Positions 35,659 to 44,903 of a stretch of 64,000 nt of DNA are shown one piece after another. How positions within the stretch are numbered: position 1 is the first letter of the stretch; each line of letters begins with the position of its first letter. The notes beneath the pieces are model-generated. The model saw nothing but the letters and a program-made list of their open reading frames with translations, ran no database searches and had not been told where the DNA came from. Source of the DNA: Aquimixticola soesokkakensis (GTDB taxonomy: Bacteria; Pseudomonadota; Alphaproteobacteria; Rhodobacterales; Rhodobacteraceae); NCBI RefSeq assembly GCF_900172375.1, contig NZ_FWFS01000009.1:124001-188000 (forward strand), given 5' to 3'. A program made the position numbers and the translations under genes.

Positions 35659-36909
35659 ATGGCGGCTGCTGGCGAGAACCTCAAGATCAACAAGGACCGG
35701 CTGTGGGATGCGCTGATGGAGATGGCCAAAGTCGGCCCCGGTGTGGCGGGGGGCAACAACCGTCAGACCCTGACCGATGCGGACGCCGAGGGGCGCGCGC
35801 TGTTTCAGACATGGTGCGAAGCGGCGGGCTGCACCATGGGTGTGGATACGATGGGCAATATGTTTGCCACCCGCGCGGGCACCGATCCCGACGCCTTGCC
35901 GGTATATATGGGCAGCCATCTCGACACGCAGCCCACGGGTGGAAAATACGACGGTGTGCTTGGCGTTTTGGGCGGGCTTGAGGTGATGCGCACCTTGCAA
36001 GACCTTGATGTCAAAACAAAACATCCGATTGTTTTGACGAATTGGACCAATGAGGAGGGCACACGGTTTGCGCCGGCCATGCTGTCCTCGGGCGTGTTCG
36101 CCGGACTACACACGCAGGACTGGGCCTATAGCCGCCTGGACGCCGAGGGCAAAAGCTTTGGCGACGAATTGCAGCGGATCGGCTGGGTCGGAGATGAACA
36201 AGTGGGCGCGCGCAAGATGCACGCGATGTTCGAGCTGCACATCGAACAGGGGCCGATTCTGGAAGCCGAAGGGCGCGATATCGGCGTGGTCACCCACGGG
36301 CAGGGCCTGTGGTGGCTGGAAGTTACGGTGACCGGCAAGGACGCCCATACCGGTTCGACCCCGATGGATATGCGGGTGAATGCAGGGCTTGGCATGGCGC
36401 GGATGACCGAAGCCGTGCACCGGATCGCCATGGCCCAGCAACCCGATGCGGTGGGGGCAGTGGGGCATTGCGATGTCTATCCCAATTCGCGCAACGTGAT
36501 CCCCGGCAAGGTCGTGTTCACCGTTGATTTCCGCTCGCCCGATCTGGAAAAACTGACCGCCATGCGTGTGGCCTTTGAAGAGCAGGCGGCTGAAATTGCA
36601 CAAGATCTGGGTTTGGGGTTGAGCATTGAACCCTCGGGGCATTTCGATCCGGTCACTTTTGACGACACCTGTGTCAGCGCGGTGCGCAGCGCCGCCGAGA
36701 CCTTGGGCTACAGCCATATGGATATCATTTCGGGCGCGGGCCACGATGCCTGCTGGATCAACCGCGTCGCGCCGACGGCGATGATCATGTGCCCCTGCGT
36801 GGACGGTCTGAGCCACAATGAGGCCGAAGAGATCAGCCCTGACTGGGCTGCGGCGGGGACGGATGTGTTGCTGCACGCGGTGCTGGAAACGGCGCAAGTG
36901 GTCGGCTGA
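35659..36909 (+). CDS. Zn-dependent N-carbamoyl amidohydrolase (beta-ureidopropionase type)
   Basis: A 416-residue M20-family metal-dependent amidohydrolase. Metal-site motifs are MGSHLDTQPTGGKYDG, NEEGTRFAPAM and GLSHNEAE, and the dimer-domain motif is ELHIEQGPILE. In the reductive pyrimidine pathway such enzymes cleave N-carbamoyl-beta-alanine to beta-alanine, CO2 and ammonia; hydantoin-derived N-carbamoyl-L-amino acids are the alternative. The ATG at 35659 follows AAAAAGGACAGGCT. It is the first gene behind the RutR box and is followed by dihydropyrimidinase, which fixes the pathway. Confidence 0.93.
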   Translation: MAAAGENLKINKDRLWDALMEMAKVGPGVAGGNNRQTLTDADAEGRALFQTWCEAAGCTMGVDTMGNMFATRAGTDPDALPVYMGSHLDTQPTGGKYDGVLGVLGGLEVMRTLQDLDVKTKHPIVLTNWTNEEGTRFAPAMLSSGVFAGLHTQDWAYSRLDAEGKSFGDELQRIGWVGDEQVGARKMHAMFELHIEQGPILEAEGRDIGVVTHGQGLWWLEVTVTGKDAHTGSTPMDMRVNAGLGMARMTEAVHRIAMAQQPDAVGAVGHCDVYPNSRNVIPGKVVFTVDFRSPDLEKLTAMRVAFEEQAAEIAQDLGLGLSIEPSGHFDPVTFDDTCVSAVRSAAETLGYSHMDIISGAGHDACWINRVAPTAMIMCPCVDGLSHNEAEEISPDWAAAGTDVLLHAVLETAQVVG

Positions 36910-36920
36910 TTGCGGAATTT

Positions 36921-36942
36921 GGGTATTTTTATCCGAAAGAAG
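36921..36942 (-). repeat. Interspersed 22-bp repeat, copy 2
   Basis: An exact copy of CTTCTTTCGGATAAAAATA plus CCC on the minus strand, in the 80-base gap between the hydrolase and dihydropyrimidinase genes. Confidence 0.8.
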
Positions 36943-36989
36943 ATGCAGGCCACCGCAGATGTGGCCGCAACCAACACGGGAGACGGAAT

Positions 36990-38441
36990 ATGAGAAAAGT
37001 CATCAAAAACGGCACGATTGTCACGGCCGATCTGACCTATAAGGCCGATGTGCTGATCGAGGAGGGCAAGATTTGCGCGATCGGGCCGGATCTTTCGGGC
37101 GACGAGGTGATTGATGCGGCAGGGTGCTACATCATGCCCGGCGGGATTGATCCGCACACCCATCTCGAGATGCCGTTTATGGGCACCTATTCCAGCGATG
37201 ATTTTGCCTCTGGCACCAAGGCGGCGCTGGCGGGGGGCACCACGATGGTGGTGGATTTCGCGCTGCCCAATCCGGGCCAGAGCCTGCTCGATGCGCTGAA
37301 GGTTTGGGACAATAAATCCGCGCAGGCCGCCTGTGACTATTCGTTCCACATGGCGATCACATGGTGGGACGAGCAGGTGTTCGACGAGATGAAAGCCGTG
37401 ACCGAGCGCGGGATCAACACGTTCAAGCACTTCATGGCCTACAAGGGCTCTTTGATGGTCAATGACGACGAGATGTTTTCCTCGTTCAAGCGCTGCGCGG
37501 AGCTGGGGGCGACGCCGCTTGTGCATGCCGAGAACGGCGATCTTGTGGCGGAAATGTCGGCCAAATTGCTGGCCGAGGGCAATACCGGTCCCGAGGCCCA
37601 TGCCTATTCGCGGCCCGCGCAGGTGGAGGGTGAGGCGACCAACCGCGCCATCATGATTGCCGATATGGCCGGTGCGCCGCTTTACGTGGTGCATACCTCC
37701 TGCGAGGAAAGCCATGAGGCGATCCGGCGCGCAAAAATGAACGGCAAGCGGGTGTGGGGCGAGCCGCTGATCCAGCACCTCGTTCTGGATGAAAGCGAAT
37801 ATGCCCATCCCGATTGGGACCATGCCGCGCGGCGTGTGATGAGCCCGCCGTTTCGCGACAAAAAGCACCAAGACAGCCTCTGGGCGGGGCTTGCCAGCGG
37901 GACGCTGTCCTGTGTGGCGACCGATCACTGTGCCTTTACCACCGAGCAAAAGCGCTACGGGATTGGCGATTTTACCAAGATCCCCAATGGCACCGGCGGG
38001 CTTGAGGACCGGTTGCCGGTGCTCTGGAGCAAGGGGGTGAACACCGGCCGCATCACGATGAACGAATTTGTCGCCGTGACCTCGACCAATATTGCCAAAG
38101 TGTTGAACTGCTATCCGCAAAAGGGGGCGGTTCTGGTTGGCGCGGATGCGGATTTGGTGGTTTGGGACCCCGAGGCCACGAAAACCATCGCCGCAGATAC
38201 GCAGGTTTCTGCCATTGATTACAACGTCTTCGAGGGAATCGAGGTTAAGGGGCTTCCCAAATACGTGTTGACGCGCGGTTTTGTGGCCGTCGATCAGGGC
38301 AGGCTTCAGGCCCAAGAAGGGCATGGGCAATTTGTGGCGCGCGACCCGAACGGCACCGTCAACACGGCCCTGTCGAAATGGAAAGACCTTACCGCGCCGC
38401 GTCCCGTTGTGCGCAGCGGCATTCCCGCAAGCGGGGTTTGA
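36990..38441 (+). CDS. hydA: Dihydropyrimidinase (D-hydantoinase)
   Basis: A 483-residue cyclic amidohydrolase with the binuclear zinc set: His56 and His58 in GGIDPHTHLE, carboxylated Lys152 in FMAYKGSLM, histidines in PLVHAENGD and YVVHTSCE, and aspartate in VATDHCAFT. It opens dihydrouracil or dihydrothymine to the N-carbamoyl acid, the substrate of the upstream hydrolase. GGGAGACGGAAT precedes the ATG. The dihydropyrimidine dehydrogenase (preA/preT or pydA) that should come first is not in the window. Confidence 0.95.
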   Translation: MRKVIKNGTIVTADLTYKADVLIEEGKICAIGPDLSGDEVIDAAGCYIMPGGIDPHTHLEMPFMGTYSSDDFASGTKAALAGGTTMVVDFALPNPGQSLLDALKVWDNKSAQAACDYSFHMAITWWDEQVFDEMKAVTERGINTFKHFMAYKGSLMVNDDEMFSSFKRCAELGATPLVHAENGDLVAEMSAKLLAEGNTGPEAHAYSRPAQVEGEATNRAIMIADMAGAPLYVVHTSCEESHEAIRRAKMNGKRVWGEPLIQHLVLDESEYAHPDWDHAARRVMSPPFRDKKHQDSLWAGLASGTLSCVATDHCAFTTEQKRYGIGDFTKIPNGTGGLEDRLPVLWSKGVNTGRITMNEFVAVTSTNIAKVLNCYPQKGAVLVGADADLVVWDPEATKTIAADTQVSAIDYNVFEGIEVKGLPKYVLTRGFVAVDQGRLQAQEGHGQFVARDPNGTVNTALSKWKDLTAPRPVVRSGIPASGV

Positions 38442-38442
38442 G

Positions 38443-39219
38443 GTGAAGACTCCTGTCATCAATGCCAAAGGCGTTTGCCTGACCTTTGAAACCAACGACG
38501 GGCCGGTACAGGCGCTCAAGGATGTCGATCTGGGCATCGAGCGGGGGGAATTCGTCAGCTTTATCGGCCCTTCGGGGTGCGGCAAGACGACGTTTTTGCG
38601 CTGCATCGCGGGATTGGAAGTGCCCACGGGCGGGACGCTGACAGTCAATGGCCTGACGCCCGACGAGGCCCGCAAGGCGCGCAGCTATGGCTATGTCTTT
38701 CAGGCCGCCGGGCTTTATCCGTGGCGCACGATTGCGGGCAACATCAAGTTGCCGCTGGAAATCATGGGCTATTCCAAGGCCGATCAGGAAAAGCGGGTGG
38801 AAAAGGTGCTGGGGCTGGTGGAGCTTGACAGCTTTGGCAAGAAATTTCCCTGGCAGCTGTCGGGGGGGATGCAGCAGCGCGCCTCGATTGCGCGCGCGCT
38901 GGCCTTTGATGCCGATATCTTGCTGATGGACGAGCCCTTCGGGGCGCTTGACGAGATCGTGCGCGACCATTTGAACGAGCAGCTTCTGGCGCTTTGGGCG
39001 CGCACCCAAAAGACCATCGGCTTTGTCACCCATTCCATTCCCGAGGCGGTCTATCTGTCGACGAAAATCGTGGTGATGAGCCCGCGCCCGGGTCGCATTG
39101 CCGAGGTGATCGAAAGCACGCTGCCGCGCGAACGCCCGCTTGATATTCGCGAAAGTCCCGAATTTATCGCGCTGGCGCACCGCGTGCGCGAGGGCCTGCG
39201 TGAAGGGCATGACGCATGA
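38443..39219 (+). CDS. ABC transporter ATP-binding protein, SsuB/ThiZ type
   Basis: A 258-residue ATPase with Walker A GPSGCGKTT, signature LSGGMQQR, Walker B ILLMDEPFGALD and switch FVTHSIPEAV, as in importers for taurine, sulfonates or pyrimidine precursors. I place the start at the GTG at 38443, one base after the dihydropyrimidinase stop; the ATG frames further upstream lie within that gene. Its stop overlaps the first permease ATG. Operon position behind a RutR box suggests uptake of pyrimidines or their hydrolysis products. Confidence 0.92.
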   Translation: MKTPVINAKGVCLTFETNDGPVQALKDVDLGIERGEFVSFIGPSGCGKTTFLRCIAGLEVPTGGTLTVNGLTPDEARKARSYGYVFQAAGLYPWRTIAGNIKLPLEIMGYSKADQEKRVEKVLGLVELDSFGKKFPWQLSGGMQQRASIARALAFDADILLMDEPFGALDEIVRDHLNEQLLALWARTQKTIGFVTHSIPEAVYLSTKIVVMSPRPGRIAEVIESTLPRERPLDIRESPEFIALAHRVREGLREGHDA

Positions 39220-40079
39220 CGAAAGTTGTGCCGGTTTTGACCGTGATTGTGGCGCTGGTGCTGATCTGGTACGCCGCCGCCGTGGGTATGAATGCGCAAT
39301 GGGCCCGCGATCAGGCGGCGCGCGCCGAGACCACGCTTGGGTTTGGCGAACTGGTGGTCGATACCTGGTCGCAGGATCGCCCCGTTCTGCCCGCGCCCCA
39401 TCAAGTGGCGCAGGGGCTCTATGACAGTGTTCTTGCGATCAAGCCGACCTCGAAACGCAGCCTTGTCTATCACGGCTGGATCACGCTGTCGGCCACTTTG
39501 GCGGGTTTCGGGATCGGGACCTTGGCGGGGATCGCCCTGGCGGTGGGGATCGTGCACAGCCGCGCCATGGATATGTCGGTGATGCCCTGGGCGATTGCAA
39601 GCCAGACCATCCCGATCCTCGCCATCGCGCCGATGATCATCGTGGTGCTCAATTCCATCGGCATTTCCGGTCTGCTGCCCAAAGCCATCATTTCCGCCTA
39701 TCTGTCGTTCTTTCCGGTGGTGGTGGGGATGGTCAAAGGCCTGCGCGCGCCCGATGCGATGCAGCTTGACCAGATGCGCACCTGGTCGGCCACCAACAGC
39801 CAGACCTTCTGGCGGCTGCGCCTGCCCAGTTCGATGCCCTATCTGTTTGCCTCCCTGAAAGTGGCGATTGCCGCCGCTTTGGTCGGCACGATTGTGGCCG
39901 AATTGCCCGCAGGGGCCACGCGCGGTCTTGGCGCGCGCCTGTTGAGCGGCTCCTACTACGGGCAGACGGTGCAGATCTGGTCGGCACTCTTTGCGGCGGC
40001 GGCGCTGGCGGCGGCGCTTGTCGTCATCGTTGGTCTGATCGAGCGGGGCGTGTTGAAACGGATGGGGATGGCGCAATGA
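39216..40079 (+). CDS. ABC transporter permease (pyrimidine or precursor importer)
   Basis: A 287-residue permease of the SsuC/TauC/ThiX type. One N-terminal helix and a ~70-residue periplasmic stretch precede the five-helix transport domain, with the cytoplasmic coupling motif MRTWSATNSQTFWRLRLPSSMP. It overlaps its neighbours by four bases on both sides (ATGA), indicating translational coupling. A second permease follows, so the channel is probably a heterodimer. Confidence 0.92.
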   Translation: MTKVVPVLTVIVALVLIWYAAAVGMNAQWARDQAARAETTLGFGELVVDTWSQDRPVLPAPHQVAQGLYDSVLAIKPTSKRSLVYHGWITLSATLAGFGIGTLAGIALAVGIVHSRAMDMSVMPWAIASQTIPILAIAPMIIVVLNSIGISGLLPKAIISAYLSFFPVVVGMVKGLRAPDAMQLDQMRTWSATNSQTFWRLRLPSSMPYLFASLKVAIAAALVGTIVAELPAGATRGLGARLLSGSYYGQTVQIWSALFAAAALAAALVVIVGLIERGVLKRMGMAQ

Positions 40080-40924
40080 GCCTGTTGAAACTTCTGGTCG
40101 TGCTGGCGGTTTGGGGCGGGCTTTGGGCACTGAACGCACGGCTTGCGGCGCGCGGGCACCACATCCGTGCCATTCGCCTTGCCGTGCCGGTAATCTTTGG
40201 TCTGACGCTGGTGTTGCTGTGGGAAATGGTGGTGCGTCTGTTCGGCGTGTCCTCGGTGATCCTGCCCGCGCCCTCGGCCATCGCGCAGCGCTTTGCCGCC
40301 GAGACCCCGACGCTTTGGATCGACTTTGTGCAAACCATGCTCAAGGGCGCGCTGTCGGGCTATGTTCTGGGCTGCGGGGCGGCGTTCGTGACGGCGGTGT
40401 TGATCGACCGCTCGCCATTTTTGCAGGCGGGGCTGTTGCCGGTGGGCAATTTCGTTGCGGCCCTGCCGATTGTCGGCATCGCGCCGATCCTTGTGATGTG
40501 GTTCGGGTTCGATTGGCATTCCAAGGCGGCGGTCGTGGTGGTGATGGTGTTCTTTCCGGTGCTGGTGAACACGGTTGCAGGCTTGCAAGCGACAACCGCC
40601 ATGCAGCGCGACCTGATGCACACCTATGCGGCAAGCTATTGGCAGGGGCTGGTCAAACTGCGCCTGCCGGCGGCGATGCCCTTTGTTTTCAACGGGCTGA
40701 AAATTGCGACAACGCTGGCGCTTATCGGGGCGATTGTTGCGGAATTTTTCGGCTCTCCCACCCGCGGGATGGGATTTCGCATCTCGACGGAGGTGGGGCG
40801 GCTTGGACTTGATATGGTCTGGGCGGAGATCACGGTGGCGGCTATCGCCGGCTCGGTTTTTTACGGGGCGGTGTCGCTGATCGAGAAAGGGGTGACCTTT
40901 TGGCACCCTTCGCAACGCGGATAA
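40076..40924 (+). CDS. ABC transporter permease (pyrimidine or precursor importer)
   Basis: A 282-residue permease with about seven helices and coupling motif HTYAASYWQGLVKLRLPAAMP. It is similar to the previous permease and is translationally coupled to it. In this family the second permease usually lacks the long periplasmic insert, as here. The binding-protein gene follows after 65 bases. Confidence 0.92.
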   Translation: MSLLKLLVVLAVWGGLWALNARLAARGHHIRAIRLAVPVIFGLTLVLLWEMVVRLFGVSSVILPAPSAIAQRFAAETPTLWIDFVQTMLKGALSGYVLGCGAAFVTAVLIDRSPFLQAGLLPVGNFVAALPIVGIAPILVMWFGFDWHSKAAVVVVMVFFPVLVNTVAGLQATTAMQRDLMHTYAASYWQGLVKLRLPAAMPFVFNGLKIATTLALIGAIVAEFFGSPTRGMGFRISTEVGRLGLDMVWAEITVAAIAGSVFYGAVSLIEKGVTFWHPSQRG

Positions 40925-40989
40925 GCGCGAAGCGACCATAAAAGACGGGAAAACCCGTTTATTTTGCACAACTTGGAGGTTGTTTGGAT

Positions 40990-41973
40990 ATGAAAACGGT
41001 ATTGGGTTCGGTCGCGGGTCTCGCGATGATGGCAGGGGGCGCATTTGCCGCCGATGAGGTCAATCTTCAGCTCAAATGGGTCACGCAGGCGCAATTTGCA
41101 GGCTATTATGTCGCGCTGGAAAAGGGCCTGTACGAGGCCGAGGATCTTGACGTCACCATCCTGCCCGGTGGTCCCGATGTGGCGCCGGTACAGGTGCTTT
41201 TGGGCGGCGGCGCGGATGTGATGGTTGACTGGATGCCCTCGGCGCTGGCCGCGCGCGAACAGGGGGCACCGGTGGTCAATATTGCCCAGCCCTATAAGGC
41301 GTCGGGCATGATGCTGACCTGTCTGAAAGAAAGCGGTGTGGAAAGCCCCGAGGATTTCCCCGATCACACGCTGGGTGTGTGGTTCTTTGGCAATGAATAC
41401 CCCTTCCTGTCATGGATGAGCAAACTTGGCATCGCCACCGATGGGTCCGAGGGCGGTGTGACCGTGCTCAAGCAGGGCTTCAACGTCGATCCGCTGCTGC
41501 AAAAGCAGGCCGCGTGCATTTCGACCATGACCTACAACGAATATTGGCAGGTGATCGACGCGGGCATTTCCGAGGACGATCTGGTGACCTTCAAATATGA
41601 GGACGAAGGCGTCGCAACGCTGGAGGACGGTCTTTACGTTCTGGAAGAGAACCTGGAAGATCCTGAATTCAAAGATAAGATGGTGCGCTTTGTGAAAGCC
41701 TCCATGGCGGGTTGGAAATGGGCCGAGGAAAACCCTGACGAGGCCGCGATGATCGTGCTCGACTACGACGAAACCGGCGCACAGACCGAAGAGCATCAAA
41801 AACGCATGATGGGCGAAGTGGCGAAACTGACCGCAGGCTCGAACGGCGCGCTGGACGTTGCGGATTACGAACGCACGGTTGCGACCTTGATGGGCGGCGG
41901 TTCGGACCCTGTGATCACAATGGAACCCGAAGGGGCTTATACGTTGGAAATCACCGACGCGGCCCTGCAATAA
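40990..41973 (+). CDS. ABC solute-binding protein, ThiY/NMT1-like
   Basis: A 327-residue periplasmic binding protein with a signal peptide (MKTVLGSVAGLAMMAGGAFA, cut before ADEV). The mature start NLQLKWVTQAQFAGYYVALEKG is the hallmark of NMT1/ThiY proteins, which bind hydroxymethylpyrimidine-like ligands. A pyrimidine ligand would fit its operon with dihydropyrimidinase under RutR. The ATG at 40990 is preferred over a TTG six bases earlier; GGAGG is at 40974. A bidirectional terminator follows. Confidence 0.93.
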   Translation: MKTVLGSVAGLAMMAGGAFAADEVNLQLKWVTQAQFAGYYVALEKGLYEAEDLDVTILPGGPDVAPVQVLLGGGADVMVDWMPSALAAREQGAPVVNIAQPYKASGMMLTCLKESGVESPEDFPDHTLGVWFFGNEYPFLSWMSKLGIATDGSEGGVTVLKQGFNVDPLLQKQAACISTMTYNEYWQVIDAGISEDDLVTFKYEDEGVATLEDGLYVLEENLEDPEFKDKMVRFVKASMAGWKWAEENPDEAAMIVLDYDETGAQTEEHQKRMMGEVAKLTAGSNGALDVADYERTVATLMGGGSDPVITMEPEGAYTLEITDAALQ

Positions 41974-41994
41974 AGGCTGGATGATTTGAGGCTG

Positions 41995-42023
41995 AAAGCG
42001 CGCTCCTCGGGGCGCGCTTTTTT
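41995..42023. terminator. Bidirectional terminator between the importer operon and the FemAB-like gene
   Basis: AAAGCGCGC (41995-42003) pairs with GCGCGCTTT (42012-42020), followed by TTT. The opposite strand also ends in a T-run, and the stop codon of the convergent gene overlaps the 3' end. Confidence 0.88.
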
Positions 42024-42876
42024 ACAACAGGCGGCTGCGCCCGAGGCTCTGCAGGCGCGCGCCGCTTTCGCGTTTGAAGCGCAAAAGCCCCGCCGCGCGC
42101 GGGTCCACGCGGCCAAGGTCGATCTGGACAACACCCGCCGCCGCCAGATCACAAGCCGCGCGCCACAGAATGGCGTTATGGGCATTGGCGCGGCGCGCGG
42201 CGTCGGGCGCATGACCGATCCAGTAGGTCGCCGTGTTTCCATGTTTCAAAAACAACATTTGCCCTCCCGCCGCCTCGTAAAGCCAGAGGGCGCGGGCATC
42301 GGCGTGATGCAGCGCGAGGGTGAATTCGGCCGGAAGGGCGCGGTAGTTGCGCGCCTTTTGCTGGGCCTTTTCGGCGCGCAGCAGCGGGGCGAGGCTTTCG
42401 GGGGTTGCGTTGAGGCGGGCGGGCGTCACGCGCGCGGTTTCGGATTTTACCAGGCGATTGCGCCACTTTTGATGCATCCTTGCGCGGATCGCTTCGGGCC
42501 CGCCGCGCAGGTCCAGCGTCGCGACCTGCGGTCCCGCAAGGGAGAGGCGGCGGCGGGGCGCGCCCCCTGCGTCTTGTGGGGTCATGAGGGTCAGGCGCGG
42601 CGTCGCGCACGACAGGGCCGCGCAGGTCTGGGACAGGGGGGCGTTGCCCGAGAGCGGGCCGCGCGAGGTAAGCCAGACAGGCACCCCCAATAGGGTGCGG
42701 GTTAAAAACTGCGCACCGGCAACGATGTCACCGGCTTCCCGCAGGGCAAGGCGCGTCATCGGACGGCCCACGGCCGCACAGGCCTGGGCGTAGAGGCTGC
42801 GCTGGGGCAGGGCGGCAAGATTGTGATCACAAAATTGCTGCCACTCGGAATCTTCGGGGTCGCGGTCGATGTCCAT
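42022..42876 (-). CDS. FemAB/GNAT-like acyltransferase
   Basis: A 284-residue protein in the FemAB-like branch of the GNAT superfamily (peptidoglycan or lipid acyl/aminoacyl transfer). Features are SEWQQFCDHNLAALPQRSLYAQAC at the start, the basic stretch RMHQKWRNRLVKSE in the middle, and late LYEAAGGQMLFLKHGNTATYWIGH and IDLGRVD. The start is the ATG at 42876 (MDIDRDPEDSEW); the in-frame extension to 42984 looks unrelated. It is a lone gene convergent with the pyrimidine importer, and its substrate is unknown. Confidence 0.78.
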   Translation of the reverse strand: MDIDRDPEDSEWQQFCDHNLAALPQRSLYAQACAAVGRPMTRLALREAGDIVAGAQFLTRTLLGVPVWLTSRGPLSGNAPLSQTCAALSCATPRLTLMTPQDAGGAPRRRLSLAGPQVATLDLRGGPEAIRARMHQKWRNRLVKSETARVTPARLNATPESLAPLLRAEKAQQKARNYRALPAEFTLALHHADARALWLYEAAGGQMLFLKHGNTATYWIGHAPDAARRANAHNAILWRAACDLAAAGVVQIDLGRVDPRAAGLLRFKRESGARLQSLGRSRLL

Positions 42877-43068
42877 GGGGTATTCTAGCGCCAAAGAGCT
42901 GAAAACATGGTTAACGCGGTCCCAGTCCTGCGGCGCGTGGTGACAGGTGTCGGCCCCTCGGGCGCGTTGAAAATTATCGGGCAAATTCCCTGAATGCTTG
43001 CGTTTTTGTGTAAATTTCGGCTGAATAACTCCGGATAAGGTGTAAAGGCAGCCACAAAGGAGGCATTG

Positions 43069-44436
43069 ATGGCGCGTTCAGCCCTGACAGGCACCCGAAT
43101 CCGCGAACGGCGGTTGCTGGCGGGGATCAAGCAGGCGGCTCTGGCCCAGCAGGTCGGCATTTCACCTGCCTATCTCAACCTGATCGAACACAACCGGCGC
43201 AAGATTGGCGGCAAGCTGTTGGTCGCGCTGGCGCGCGGATTGCATGTCGATGTCGCCACCCTGACCGAAGGCGCGCAGACAGCGGTCATTGATGCGCTGC
43301 GCGAGGCCGGAGGCGCGCAGGCGCGCGATATTGCGGGCAGCGCGCCGGAACTGGACCGGCTTGAAGATTTCGCAGGGCGCTTTCCCGGTTGGGCGGATCT
43401 GATCGCCGCGCAGCGCCTGCGCATCACGGCGCTTGAACGCAATGTGGCGGCGCTGACGGATCGTCTGGCCCATGATCCCTATCTGTCGCAGGCGCTGCAC
43501 GAGGTGCTGTCGATGGTCACGGCGGTGCGCGCCACCGCCGGAATTCTGGCCAATGGCGGCGAGATCGAGCGTGACTGGCAGCTGCGCTTTCACCGCAATA
43601 TTTACGAGGATAGTCAAAGGCTTGCGCAGGGGGCGCAGGCGCTGGTGTCCTATCTTGATAGCGAGGGCAAAGAGGCGGTGGCCCTCTCGACACCGCTGGA
43701 CGAGCTGGAAGGCTGGCTGGCTGCGCGCGACTATCATCTGGCCGAACTGGAGGGGGCCGATCCGGCGGGCGCGCCGCTGGAAACGGTGATGGCGCGTGAG
43801 GATGTGCGGGCGCTCGGTGGCGCGGCGCAAAGCCTGCTGCGCGCGGTTGCGGCGCAATATCTGTCTGACGCCCAAGCCATGCCCCTTGCGCCGCTCAGCG
43901 CGCAGATTGCCGCGCATCTGCCGCGAGACGGGCTTGATCCGGCACAGATCTGCGCGGCCTTTGGCACCTCCCTTGCGCAGGGGCTGCGCCGGTTGGCGGC
44001 TGTGCCTGCAACGGATCAAGGTCCGCTTGCGCAGCCGTTGGGCTTTGTCAGTTGCGACGGTTCGGGGACCGTTTTGCGGCGCAAGGGGATCGAGGGGTTC
44101 GCGCCGCCGCGCTTTGGTCCCACCTGTCCGCTCTGGCCGCTCTACGGGGCGTTGCAGCGCCCCATGCAGCCGCTGCGCCAGCGGGTGGCCTTGGCCGGGC
44201 AGGGCGAGCGGCGGTTTGTCGCCTTTGCCATCTGCGCGCCGCAGGGGGTGCAGGGGTTCAACCGTGCCACCGTCTGGGAGGCCGTCATGCTTTTGGTGCC
44301 CGAGGATCTGTTGCCCGCTGACCCTGCGCAGCCCCGTCGCGACGAGGTGCTCGAGGTGGGAACGACCTGCCGGCTGTGTCCCAAAGCAGACTGCGCCGCG
44401 CGCCGCGAGCCATCGGTGATTTCGGGGCCGCTGTGA
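43069..44436 (+). CDS. XRE regulator of the short-chain fatty acyl-CoA (ScfR/RamB) family
   Basis: A 455-residue regulator. Residues 6-62 form an XRE helix-turn-helix (GTRIRERRLLAGIKQAALAQQVGISPAYLNLIEHNRR, in pieces). The middle resembles the ScfR/DUF2083 family, whose members sense acyl-CoAs and control propionyl-CoA or glyoxylate metabolism. The C-terminus has the conserved cysteine cluster TTCRLCPKADCAARREPS. AAAGGAGG precedes the ATG at 43069. It is followed after 89 bases by a response-regulator gene. The ImmA-type HExxH motif is not visible. Confidence 0.85.
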   Translation: MARSALTGTRIRERRLLAGIKQAALAQQVGISPAYLNLIEHNRRKIGGKLLVALARGLHVDVATLTEGAQTAVIDALREAGGAQARDIAGSAPELDRLEDFAGRFPGWADLIAAQRLRITALERNVAALTDRLAHDPYLSQALHEVLSMVTAVRATAGILANGGEIERDWQLRFHRNIYEDSQRLAQGAQALVSYLDSEGKEAVALSTPLDELEGWLAARDYHLAELEGADPAGAPLETVMAREDVRALGGAAQSLLRAVAAQYLSDAQAMPLAPLSAQIAAHLPRDGLDPAQICAAFGTSLAQGLRRLAAVPATDQGPLAQPLGFVSCDGSGTVLRRKGIEGFAPPRFGPTCPLWPLYGALQRPMQPLRQRVALAGQGERRFVAFAICAPQGVQGFNRATVWEAVMLLVPEDLLPADPAQPRRDEVLEVGTTCRLCPKADCAARREPSVISGPL

Positions 44437-44525
44437 CGCGCGCTGCGACATCTTTGACAGGACCGGAACGAGGGGTGATAAAGGGCGGGACGCGCGGGGA
44501 GGCGTGGACGCGCAGGGAGAGCGGG

Positions 44526-44903
44526 ATGCGGGTTTTACTGATCGAGGACGAGCCGAATATCACCGAGGCGCTGCGGTTTGTCTTGTCGCGCGACGGCTGG
44601 CTGGTGGACACGCATGCCGATGGCGCAACGGCCTTGCGCGCCATCGCGGATAAAGCACCCCAGGTGATCGTGCTGGATGTCATGCTGCCCAATCGCTCGG
44701 GGTTCGAGATTTTGCGCGATCTGCGCGCGCAGGGCTCATCGGTGCCGGTTTTAATGTTGACGGCGCGCGGGCAGCAACGCGACCGCGATCTGGCGCAGGC
44801 CGCAGGCGCGACCGCCTTTATGACCAAGCCCTTTTCCAACGCCGACATCGTGGCCGCATTGCGCGCATTGCGCCCCTCGGATGCGCCCCGAGTTAGCCCG
44901 TGA
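44526..44903 (+). CDS. Single-domain response regulator (CheY-like receiver)
   Basis: A 125-residue receiver domain without an output domain. Acidic residues are IEDEP near the start, phospho-acceptor Asp51 (VLDVMLPNRSG), Thr in LMLTARGQ and Lys101 (FMTKPFS). AGGGAGAGCGGG precedes the ATG at 44526. It is followed by a small membrane protein and a symporter-kinase fusion that lacks its own receiver, so it is the probable phosphorylation partner. Output must be by protein contact. Confidence 0.92.
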   Translation: MRVLLIEDEPNITEALRFVLSRDGWLVDTHADGATALRAIADKAPQVIVLDVMLPNRSGFEILRDLRAQGSSVPVLMLTARGQQRDRDLAQAAGATAFMTKPFSNADIVAALRALRPSDAPRVSP

